Source: Corythoichthys intestinalis
Lineage: Eukaryota > Chordata > Actinopteri > Syngnathiformes > Syngnathidae
Direction of reading: 5' to 3'
Length of the DNA: 64,000 nt
NCBI RefSeq assembly: GCF_030265065.1
Contig: NC_080414.1
Location: 19,013,501-19,077,500 of the forward strand
Below, piece after piece: positions 35,001-44,700 of this stretch. Every line of letters begins with the position of its first letter. Within the stretch, counting starts at the first letter, position 1. A model generated the notes under the pieces. That model saw only the letters and a list, made by a program, of their open reading frames with translations, was not told where the DNA came from and did not search any database. The translations under genes and the position numbers were made by a program.

Positions 35001-36841
35001 GTGTTCAATGATTTACACCTAATTCTCACTCACTACTAACCTAATAGATTTGTGCTCCTCAGGCAAAGAACTAGGCTCTGGTGCTTTTGGCACAGTTGTT
35101 CAGGGCACAGCGTACGGTATCAAGAAGGCCGGTGTGTCACAGCAGGTGGCCGTCAAGATGCTTAAAGGTTAGTGAATGTAACACATGAGTTTAAATAAGA
35201 AGTCGGTAAAATGGGAAATTCCGGTCGCTTGCAGAGAAACACCAAGCAGTGGAGAAAGAAGCATTGATGTCTGAACTCAAGATGCTGACGCACATCGGTC
35301 AACACTCGAACATCGTGAACCTGCTCGGAGCGTGCACGGAGTCAGGTACATTAACTGGAGTTTTTGCTTTGAAACGAATAGGCAATTCCAGAATTTCCCT
35401 TTTCCAAACAGGTCCCATTTATCTCATCTTTCAATACTGCTGCCATGGGGATTTGCTGAACTACCTGAAAAGCAGCAGTGAGCGCTACCATAAGTCAGCA
35501 GTGGACGCCGTCACTAAGGACCGTAACAGCAGCCTTTACCAAAACCTGACGCCAGGAAAAAACTCAACCACGTAGGGATGTCCGAAACATCCATACATCG
35601 ACTGTTTTTTTTTAATCTTGTGCATGGTTGTCAGTGTGCAGGAAGGCGACATAGACAAGTACGTCCCAATGCATGTCGCCTATACTGAGGGGCAAGAGAA
35701 CATAGCTCTCCTCCATCTCGACTCAGATGACCTGGACAGTCTTGAAGGTTGGTGGACTAGTACTTTAGCTTTACTTTAACTTCAATGGTAACATGAAATC
35801 TCTGTTGGTGCAAATGCAATGAATTCATGAGTAGACCAAGAAATCGATGAGAATGGAAACACCAACGACCTGCAAGCCCTGACTTTTGAGGATCTGTTGA
35901 GCTTTGCTGTCCAAGTGGCCAAAGGCATGGAGTTCCTTTCCTCTAAAAATGTAAGTGAACCACATGGCTCAAATGTTCTGATGATTGTGTATGGACTCCG
36001 TTATCCTGATGTCCGTTTACAGTGTATTCATCGTGACCTGGCGGCTCGCAATGTGTTGGTAACCAAGGGCCGGCTAGTGAAAATTGCCGACTTCGGATTG
36101 GCACGGGATATCGACAATGACTCCAACTACGTCGTGAGAGGAAATGTAAGTTCTAACTTGCAAAATGTTTTTTCCTTCTTTTGTAACCATAGATGACTTT
36201 AAACACCTGGCAGGTGCGTTTGCCAGTCAAGTGGATGGCACCGGAAAGCATCTTCCAAGGGATGTACACCATGAAGAGCGACGTTTGGGCATACGGAATT
36301 CTCCTGTGGGAGATATTCTCTCTGGGTGTCACACCTTACCCAGGTGTGAAGGTGGACCACGGGTTCTATTCCAGGATTCAGAATGGTTTCAAGATGGAGT
36401 GTCCTTACTACGCGGATGAGTCTGTGTAAGCAGGAGAAATAGTGTACCATACAGTATAAGCGTCCACCCAAACAAAAGTCATTGTGCTCCACGCTTCCTT
36501 CTCCAGATACGGGATGATGTGCAAGTGCTGGGCCTTGAACCCTGAAAACCGTCCTTCCTTCTCCAAATTGGTGGCCTTCATGTCAGACCATCTGACGGTC
36601 AGTGAAGAGAAGGTATCCTTGTCTCTTACCTCATGCCTTGTTGACCGTGACTCGTCAACACTTCCGATAACAGAGCACCTTCTTCTTTCAGCTCTATCAG
36701 AACATCATCAACCACACATCTGGCGACTACCACAATGCATCAGCCATTTCGGATGCTTCTGCTTTTGCCCAACAGAACAAGAACGAGGCGTTATCTGATG
36801 AAAATCAAGTGAAGATGTACAGTGAGAAACAAGTGGTTTAG
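20503..36841 (+). CDS. flt3: FLT3, fms-related class III receptor tyrosine kinase
   Basis: Twenty-three exons: 20503-20530, 20644-20726, 20792-20934, 23266-23378, 23460-23571, 25227-25357, 25439-25620, 25687-25822, 25903-26080, 32460-32560, 32647-32761, 32829-33034, 34692-34804, 34873-34996, 35063-35167, 35235-35345, 35412-35571, 35635-35747, 35835-35950, 36023-36145, 36214-36425, 36507-36612, 36692-36841. Total 2,961 nt, 986 aa (human 993). It is a haematopoietic cytokine receptor at the plasma membrane that binds FLT3 ligand. Seen: a signal peptide (hydrophobic VLLLCAFVV) split over exons 1-2; cysteine-rich Ig-like ectodomain exons 3-12; a membrane segment ([16 protein letters not shown]) in exon 13; a juxtamembrane block ending [12 protein letters not shown]; glycine loop GSGAFG and VAVK lysine in exon 15; a kinase insert in exons 17-19; HRDLAARN and DFGLARD in exon 20; WMAPES in exon 21. 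No breaks seen. Exon 1 is the least certain, though its phase fits. Confidence 0.95.
21207..21563. mobile_element. Short hAT-like MITE in flt3 intron 3
   Basis: Begins TAGTGTTGTCCGATAATG and ends ATATCGGACAACTTTA, inverted repeats of about 14 bp with CGATAT-rich sequence between. The target duplication is not exact. Confidence 0.5.
21684..22985 (+). mobile_element. TIR MITE (TACAGTGATCCC family), copy 2
   Basis: Same family as 4467-5974: TACAGTGATC at the left and AGGGGTCACTGTA at the right. The first 13 bases are present twice at the left edge (21672 and 21685). A hAT MITE is inserted at 21884-22518. Confidence 0.7.
21884..22518 (-). mobile_element. hAT MITE (TAGGGCTG family)
   Basis: 635 bp, flanked by the exact 8-bp duplication ATATAAAT (21876-21883, 22519-22526). 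Carries a CTCF-like motif at 22359-22372. Inserted in the TACAGTGATCCC element in flt3 intron 3. Confidence 0.9.
23583..25174 (+). mobile_element. Tc1 transposon in flt3 intron 5
   Basis: 1.6 kb with TACAGTGGGGCAAATAAGTA TIRs and TA at both edges. The plus-strand transposase starts at 23943 ([21 protein letters not shown] regions) and is shifted out of frame at a G-run near 24190-24200. It continues at 24206 with [13 protein letters not shown] and [13 protein letters not shown]; the last part after 24790 is also out of frame. Not autonomous. Confidence 0.92.
26734..27317 (+). mobile_element. hAT MITE (TAGTGCTGCAAC family)
   Basis: Left end TAGTGCTGCAACAATTAATC, inverted right end GATAGCTGCATCCCTA. 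About 584 bp inserted into AT-repeat sequence. The same family occurs in the composites at 18232-18500 and, inverted, at 51234-51490. Confidence 0.75.
27346..28984 (+). mobile_element. hAT MITE (TAGGGCTG family) carrying a TRIM
   Basis: Left TAGGGCTGTCAAAATTATCG, right ATCGTTTGACAGCCCTT. Larger than its relatives because of extra internal sequence and an LTR miniature element at 28251-28730. Two CTCF-like motifs lie at 27507-27520 and 27559-27572. Confidence 0.85.
28251..28730 (+). mobile_element. TRIM: terminal-repeat retrotransposon in miniature (LTR fossil)
   Basis: Two direct repeats of 217 bp (28251-28467 and 28514-28730), each beginning TGTAACGGGT and ending GGGGTTACA (TG...CA), separated by only 46 bp. 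Directly after the first repeat is TGGTGCCGTGGACCCGGAT, close to a primer-binding site for tRNA-His; just before the second is a G-rich tract (GGGGGGTGAG) placed like a polypurine tract. Flanked by CATG on both sides (28247-28250, 28731-28734). Each LTR contains a tRNA-like stretch (A-box-like TGGTGCAGTGG, B-box-like GGTTCGCGT). It has no coding region. The LTRs are about 95% identical, so it looks fairly young. Confidence 0.75.
29521..29615. repeat. Perfect-type hairpin MITE fragment
   Basis: About 95 bp that folds on itself: TAGACGTCCAATCCATTTGA at the start pairs with the end (CGGATTGAACGTCTA), with GGCAGCGAATGAAC / GTTCATTCGCTGCC near the centre. A related half-copy is at about 48395-48440. 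Confidence 0.7.
29962..32211. mobile_element. hAT MITE (TAGGGATGGGAATTG family)
   Basis: 2,250 bp, ends TAGGGATGGGAATTGATAAG and CTCGATTCCCATCCCTA, flanked by the exact 8-bp duplication ATTATGGT (29954-29961, 32212-32219). A further hAT is inserted at 30197-31106. The remainder (31115-32200) has no gene-like ORF. Confidence 0.88.
30197..31106. mobile_element. hAT MITE (TAGAGGTGTGCAAAATT family)
   Basis: 910 bp with left TAGAGGTGTGCAAAATTTCC and right AAAGATTCCCAGCTCTA, flanked by the exact duplication GGCACAAC (30189-30196, 31107-31114). Inserted in the hAT at 29962-32211. Confidence 0.88.
33091..34653 (+). mobile_element. Tc1 transposon in flt3 intron 12
   Basis: Second copy of the family at 23583, same orientation. 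Transposase begins at 33435 ([18 protein letters not shown]) and runs 204 codons through the HTH region and [11 protein letters not shown] to a stop after SAKGPE. The remaining DDE part ([18 protein letters not shown] near 34130-34200) is in another frame after a small deletion. The TIRs are intact. Confidence 0.92.
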
Positions 36842-36855
36842 CTTTCGGTAAAAAC

Positions 36856-37878
36856 TAGGGCTGTCAAAATTATCACGTTAACGGGCGTTAATTAATTTTT
36901 TTAATGAATCACGTTAAAATATTTGATGCATTTAATGCATGCACTGAATGACCCGCTCACGCATCGCCTCAAACAGATTACAATGATGCCGTTTATGGAC
37001 ATTAAAAGTGAAGAGAATGCCACCGGCCGCTTGGGGGCAGCGCTGATCCAGACTAATGTTATTCCTTCTACTAGTGGGAGAATTAGTAGTTGTGAGACGT
37101 TTATGCTGTTACATTGTGCTATTTGTGCTCCACGCATATTTCTGTAAGCTTTTAGTGGCAATTATGTGTCTCTTGTTGTATTTTGGGTAAGATATGTACA
37201 GAGATATATATGTTATAAAGGCGAGTGGACACAGGCGTTCTTTGGACCGCCCCGTTTATTGGCATAAGCTTCGGCAACTCCTTCACAACAAACATAAGTA
37301 TCATTTAGTGAAAGCACAACAAAAATAATATTCCTATTTCACAAAAATAAAATAATGTTCACAAACAGAAAAACACTTCAGTCTGTAGCAATGAGGCCCT
37401 ATTCTCACACAGTTAAACAACAATGCAAAGTGAACTGGCAACTTACTCAGACTTTGGTCACTCTATTCTTATTATTGTTATTTTTATTCTTATTATTATA
37501 TTAACTCTACTTTTGATTGAAAATTTTACAAATTTTATCAAAACAAAAGCATGAAGAGGGGTTTTAATATAAAATTACTATAACTTTTAACTATAACATT
37601 TATCTTTTAAGAACTACAAGTCTTTCTATCCGTGGATCACTTTAACAGAAAGAATTTTAATAATGCAATTTGTGGATTTATTATAAACAAATACAGTGCT
37701 TATGTACAGTATGTTGTATGTATATATCCGTCATGTGTGTTATCTTTCCATTCCAACAATAATTTACAGAAAAATATGGCATATTTCAGAGATGGTTTGA
37801 ATTGCGATTCATTACGATTAATTAATTTTAAAGCTGTGATTAACTCGATAAAAAATTTTTAATCGTTTGACAGCCCTA
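36856..37878 (+). mobile_element. hAT MITE (TAGGGCTG family) in flt3 3' UTR
   Basis: 1,023 bp with exact 8-bp duplication GTAAAAAC (36848-36855, 37879-37886), starting 14 nt after the flt3 stop. Ends TAGGGCTGTCAAAATTATC and ATCGTTTGACAGCCCTA. This copy defines the family's termini and duplication length. Confidence 0.93.
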
Positions 37879-38334
37879 GTAAAAACTAAAAGCAATGACC
37901 TTTGCCAAGTACTGGAAAATCGCAAATAAAAACAAGAATATCGTCCGTACCACAGTAAAAATTGTATGTCGCATACCTTCTGCATTATCCTGTTTTGAAT
38001 GAAAAGTATTCCATGATATGTGGTGTAGATCTGCAGATTCATGTAAACCATATTTGCATTGTTTTAAGTTGTTGTATGAAATACAGCATAAATTGGCCAG
38101 TGACAAGTGACAATGATGTTCATTATGGCAGCTACTTTTTTTTTTTTTTTTAATGTTATAACGTTTTTATTGTGCCACTGTGTTTTAGATTTTTTACCTC
38201 CTTCAAATATTTGTAAATGATTTACTATTTGATCAAGAACACGTTTTAATTGTCACTGATTTAATCAAAGGTATTTTGATTTTGAGTGTAATGTTTTGTG
38301 TATTTTTTCCAAGCCGACGCAGTATAAACATGCA

Positions 38335-38340
38335 AATAAA
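38335..38340 (+). promoter_or_regulatory. Probable flt3 polyadenylation signal
   Basis: AATAAA about 1.5 kb downstream of the flt3 stop. If used, the 3' UTR (36842 to about 38360) includes a complete 1-kb hAT MITE at 36856-37878. Another AATAAA lies near 37924 just after the MITE. Confidence 0.45.
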
Positions 38341-38768
38341 TGCACTTACAAACAGACTAGACTACTTTTTATTGCTTTTTGTACAGTACAAAGGCATGTA
38401 TGCATGTGCGTGTTAAAATTGAAACCGACCTATCAGGTTCCGATCTCTAGCTGATTGACAGGGACCTTGGCCAATAGCTGCATCGACGGAAATGCAATGA
38501 TAGCTAATAACAGCGAGCTTCTAGTTGAGGACAGCCATCCTCCTGCTGTACTTTCGTCGTTTACCAATAGATACGTTCAGTTTACGCGCCTAGTCGTGTT
38601 TTTAGACTGGACGTAGCAATATATCTACGTAGTATTCATTTTTACGTCTTAAGGACACCGTTTTGAGCGTAGAAGTAACTACGTAGAAACCGTTTCAGTG
38701 CCGAATCGCACGGCTCCGCAGTCGCCATTTTGAATGTGGCACAGTAGCGAGGCTCATCGAAGAGCAAA

Positions 38769-41700
38769 ATGCCTCATACGTGTTGCGCCGTGGGTTGTTC
38801 CAACCGCTTTACACCCGAAACCAGAGGTCGAGGGATTACCTTTCACAGGTAAAATTATATAAGGACTTTTAATTTTTTAAAATTATATTTTACCATAACA
38901 AAGTCAGTTTGCGAACTAAACAGGATTTACCCACTTTCTGGCGTGCGCCCTCTGCACGATCTCTGAATTCTTACCGCTGTAAAACCAGCAACTCAATGCC
39001 AAAGTATTTCATGTGCAAATACTTTGCACCCTGACGTTAATATGGGGAAATCGCTACGTGAATATGCTTACAGTTCTTAAACACACACGATCGATGTTGT
39101 AGTAGTACCAAGACTGACCATGGGAGGCAGCACGGTGCCAATAGGGGATTTTAAAAAAAAGGAACAAAAGAAGCAGAAGCTCGTCTGTTTTTGTCTGTTT
39201 TGTAATTATTCATCTTGTGAATATTTAATAACTTTAGAGACATTTTCCAAAAACGGATAACACAACCAGCTTCTTCATTGTGTCCGAACTGCAACAGTTA
39301 TTTTATAATACCAGTATTCATTCGTTCTACAGTGGTATGGAAAAGTATCTGAAGCTTTTGGAATTTCTCACATTTCTGCATAAAATCATCATCAAATGTG
39401 ACCTGATATTTGTCAAAGTCACACAGATGAAAAAACAGTTTCTGCTTGAACTAAAACCACCCAAACATTTCTAGGTTTTCATATTTTAATGAGGATAGTA
39501 TGCAGGGCCGGAGTGGGACTCATTTTCGGCCCTGGAATTTCATGCCTCAGACCGGCCCACTCATTTAAAATTATGTCATTATGCATACACGTGTTAAGTT
39601 CAGTGTTCTCTAAAGCCGTGTACTGTAATTCTGTGTATTCCAATTCAGTGCAGGTCATGGTTGTTTAACAAGGTGGCTTTATTTTAACAAGTGCAACACA
39701 ACATATTTTGAACAAATTTAAAAATGGATTTTTAAAAAACTATATTAAATGATACATTTGAAAAATAAATTAGGCCTGTCAAATGATTAAAATTTTTGAT
39801 CGAGTTAATTACAGCTTAAAAATTAATTGTAATTAATCGCAATTCAAACCATCTATAAAATATGCCATATTTTTCTGTAAATTATTGTTGGAATGGAAAG
39901 ATGAGACACAAGATGGATATATACATTCAACATAAGGTACATAAGGACTGTATTTGTTTATTATAACAATAAATCAACAAGATGGCATTAACATTATTAA
40001 CATTCTGTTAAAGCGATCCATGGATAGAAAGACTTGTAGTTCTTAAAAGATAAATGTTAGTACAAGTTATAGAAATTTTATATTAAAACCCCTCTTAATG
40101 TTTTCGTTTTAATAAAATTTGTAAAATTTTCAATCAAAAAATAAACTAGTAGCCCGCCATTGTTGATGTCAATAATTACTTACACAATGCTCATGGGTGC
40201 TGAAGCCTATAAAATCAGTCGCACCCAAACGCCAGCGGAGGGCGGCAAAACTCCATAAAGCACAATTAACAAGTGGGCAGGTCATTGTACTGTCATTTAA
40301 ATCTGTCTGAGCAGGGCATGTGCGTTAATTGCGTCAAATATTTTAACGTGATTCATTAAAAAAATTAATTACCGCCCGTTAACGCGATAATTTTGGCAGC
40401 CCCAAAATAAATGAATAAATAAGACCTTTTCTGCAACATCAAATATTAACAAAATGAGTGCTTACAGATAAAACAAACATAGCAACATAACAATATGAAA
40501 AATAAAGAATACGTATTGCACATTGTAACAACTTCTAATGATACTATTATCCATTTTCCATTTCCACTTTAAAAACGCCACGTAATTGATTATATTAATT
40601 CTAATGTTCACTCGCTGAACGACATGGCAATCCTACCTTCCAGCTCTGCACCTGTGGTGTGTTCATTATGGCTAATGCTTGCTGCTACATATCCCTTGTG
40701 AGGTGCTACAAGAAGCCAAAGTTTCCACAATTACATATTGTCGTATCACACGGTGCAAGTTGCATTTTATTCGCCATCTGGCCTTACCACTTTCGTTGTA
40801 ATCCTCTGTAATTTGAGGCAGCAAGGTCGTTGCATGAAAAAAATTAGCTATTTTCGCGCATTTTGCCGATTCTTTCACGAGTGCTTTTCTCTTTTTAATT
40901 CTTATTTTTCAGCGCCACCCTTGCTCTTTTTATCCATCCGAGCACCGAGATAGCAGCTAATTTGGCTCAATACAGACTACAATTAGGGGGCGGAGCTGCA
41001 TGCTGTATTTTTTGTCTGCACACGTGAGGATGAGTCTGGAAAAAAAAATAATACTGTTTTTTTTTTTTTAAGACGGCCCACAGGGACAGCGGTAACAGAA
41101 TGTAAGTTATACTCAGTGACACTGTCATAAATAAATACCAAACAAAAAATGATAACAGTGTAATTTTTTTTTTTTTTTTTAAATAAAACGCGGACCGGCC
41201 CATCTGGCCGGCCGTCCCTTCTGGAATCGTCCAGAAGCTCCCGATTAGTCACTCCGGGCCTGATAGTATGCAAACAATGACAGAAGTGGGAAAATAAATA
41301 AGTGAACCATCACATTTAATATTTTGCGCCCCCCCACTCCCCACTTTGGCAGCAATAACTTCAACGAGATCAGTCTGGCACACTGGCTCAGGACTAATGT
41401 TGGCCCATTCTTCTCTACAAAACTGCTGCAGTTTACACAGATTCCTAGGCTGTCTGGCATGAATCGCTGTCTATAGGTCATGCCACAGCATCTCAATAGA
41501 GTTCGAGTCTGGACTTTGACTTGGCCACTCCACAACGTGTATTTTGTTCTTCTGAAACTATTCTGAAGTTGTTTTACTTCTGCGTTTTGGATCATTGTCT
41601 TGTTGCAGCATCAATCCTCTTTTTAGCTTCAACTGTCGGACAGATGGCTTCAGATTTTCCTGCAAAATATCCTGATAAACTTTTGAATTAATTCTTCCAT

Positions 41701-44700
41701 TAATGATTGCAAGTTGTCCAGGCCCTGGGGCAGCAAAACAGCCCCTCCATGACGGTGGGGATGAGGTGTTAATGTTAGTGAGCTGTTCCATTTTTCCTCC
41801 ACACATGACGTTGTTTGTTACTTCCAAACAATTCAACTTTGGTTTCATCAGTCCACAAAATATTTTGCCAAAACTTCTGTTGAGTGTCCAAGTGCCTTTT
41901 TGCAAGCATTAAACAAGCAACAATGTTGTTGTTTTTTTAGACAGGAGGGTCTTCTTCCGGGGGGTCCTCCCATGAACACCATTCTTGGCCATAGTTTTAC
42001 ATATAGTTGATGTGTGCACAGAGATATTGAACTGTGCCAGGGATTTCTGTAAGTCTTAACCAGACACTCTAGGGTTCTTTTTTGACCTCTCTGAGTATTC
42101 TGCGCTGAACTCTTGCCATCATCTTTGGTGGACGGCCACTCCTTGGGAGAGAAGCAACAGTGCCAAACACTCTCCATTTGTAAATAACTTCTCTGACTGT
42201 CGATTGATGAACATTCAGACTTTTAGAGATAGTTTTGTACCCTTTCTCAGTTTTATACAAATCAACAATCCTTGATCGCAGGTCTTCAGACAGCTCTTTT
42301 GACCGAGCCATGATGCACATCAAACAATGCTTCTCATCAAGACATTTCTTACCAGGTGTGTGTTTTATAGTAGGCAGGGCAGCTTTAAACCCCTCGTCAG
42401 TGATTGGGCACACACCTGACTTAAAATGTTTGGTAAAAATTGGTTTCAATTGCGCTTTAAGTCTCCTTAGGCAGTGGGTTCAGGTACTTTTTTCCTCCTT
42501 CTGTCATTGTTTGCATGCTATCCTCATTAAAATATGAAAACATATAAATGTTTGGGTGGTTTTAGTTAAAGCAAACATTGTATTTTCATCTGTGTGTTTT
42601 TGACAAAGATCAGATCACATTGGATGGTGATTTAGAAATTTCAGAAATGTGAGAAATTCCAAAAGGTTCAGATACTTTTTCATACCACTGTACAAATAAG
42701 ACACTATTTTTGAGATTCGTGATAATACAGGACAAAGCGCGTCCCTTGAAAGCTCAATACAGGACGCGTACTTTTATTTCTCAATATGGGACAATTCTGT
42801 TTTTCAAGGTTGACAGTTGGCTAGGTTACCATACCCCATCAAACATTTAAAATTTCCTTCTACACTTTGCTTATAACGAAAATGATGATAAAAACAAGTT
42901 GATTTTAATCAGAAAGCATTCTAACCCATTTACCAATGTTCGCGTACCTAGCTAACTTTTCTGATGCTAATGTAGGTTTCCCAAAGATCCAGTGATGAGA
43001 AAAAAATGGGAAAGAGCCGTTCGTAGGAAAGGGTTCACTGCCAGTTCGTCGACCATGCTATGCAGTAAGCACTTCAGACCGGAGCACTTTGACAGAACAG
43101 GGCAGACTGTCAGGCTACGAGAAGGAACTGTTCCTCTCTCCGTTTTCAAATCCAACGAAGAAAAGGTAACTCTACATAGAATTTTTGGAATCCATGATGT
43201 ATTTTGTGTTAACGTGAGATCATTTCAATATTTCAGTTTTCACTTACTCCTTCGGATGCCAGGACGTCTCGGACTTCAATGAAGGCACGGGAAAGCCCAC
43301 CTCCGGAGACTATTCAGCCTCCAATTCCACCCCAAGTATTGCCTGAGCCAGCACCCTTACCTGAGCCCACAATTGTGAGTAAAAATCGTTTGTCTTACGG
43401 AGATGCAAAACATTTGCAAGCCAAATTTTCAGTCCTTGTTTCAATATGTATATGGTGGAAAACACAGACAAGACTGAAAAAGCAGTTTCTGCTCTTGCAA
43501 TCCTCTTTAAAAGAAAACACTGTTTTTTAAAGTGCATGTGACACAAAAAAGCATGTTTATTTCATAATGCACGTGGTATTTTATGCTCCTGAATGATATG
43601 GACCGCTTGGATGTGTGTGGAAGCGATCGCTATATTTATTTAGTTTTTTGAATCCCGCGCCATGAAAATGAGTGACTTCCGGCTTCGGTCTTGCATTGAG
43701 GAGTAGGGCGCTGTGATGTGTATGGGTGAAGGCGTCCTCTCCACTAAACAGCCGTACTGTTGTGTATGAGGACTACGGATTCAGCTAATTTTGCGGATTA
43801 ATACGTTTATTTTTCGCATCACGCCAGCCAAACGGCCGCAGAAAAACCTTGCTTTATGAGGAAGAGGCGTGTGCGCCTTTTTGGAGTTTCAAAAGGTTCC
43901 CATTCACCGTGGATATTGGCCAAAACAAGCCCTACTACTGTGGGACCATTGGACTTACGAGGAAGTGAGTAAACATCTTGTTTTGTATTATGTCAAATAC
44001 GAATACAGCGATTACAAAGTAAACACTACAAACTTTCTTTAAATAAAGGACTATTTACGTTTGATCATTGATAGGCATATAAAAAGCTCTCCTCATGCAC
44101 ATTAGCTGCACGTTAGCTGCACAACAACTGCAGCCGCCCTCCTCCGGGGAACGAACTGTAAATTGCTCTCCGCCGGGCGGTTTGCCGAGCCGCAAAGACA
44201 ATCGACAACCCAGTTGTCATGTCAAATAATCCGGGCTAGTTATGTGTGATTTTCCGCTTCAAAGACTTTGAAACATCACTCGGTTCGGGTTAGCATGTCA
44301 GCTAGCTGTCACGCCTCTTGGTTTGTTTACATTCTCCGAAGCCGGGGAAGGGAAATGACATATGTCTGATTTAGGTGTCATAAAATATCGTTCGGGAGGT
44401 GCGACAGTAAAGGTGAAGTCGACAGTTTTGAGCATTATGGAGTAATTTTGCCATGTCGTCCTGAATAAGTGCATTTTTATTATTTCATATTCCATTTAGC
44501 ACAAGACTGTTATTTGTCATGACCATGCCATTTATTTAGCAATTGGGGAAAATACTTGGATAAAAAGAATATCCTGTAAAAATATTTGAGTAGAGAGACT
44601 GAAACAATGACATTTTGCGGCTCTCTTCATCGCGTTTTCCTCGTTCTAAATAATTCCCCCTCAATGGGCTGCATGCTAAATCAGATGAAATCATGACTCC

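Larger units (their letters stand above)
39328..42692 (-). mobile_element. Tc1-like transposon in THAP intron 1, split by a hAT
   Basis: Same family as 7946-9473. Left TIR TACAGTGGTATGGAAAAGTA, right end inverted. Minus-strand transposase remnants: N-terminal HTH part at 42069-42449, DDE part at 41558-41905 (MEQLTN, QQDNDPKRRSKTTSE). Broken in several frames and interrupted by the insertion at 39503-41262. Confidence 0.9.
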
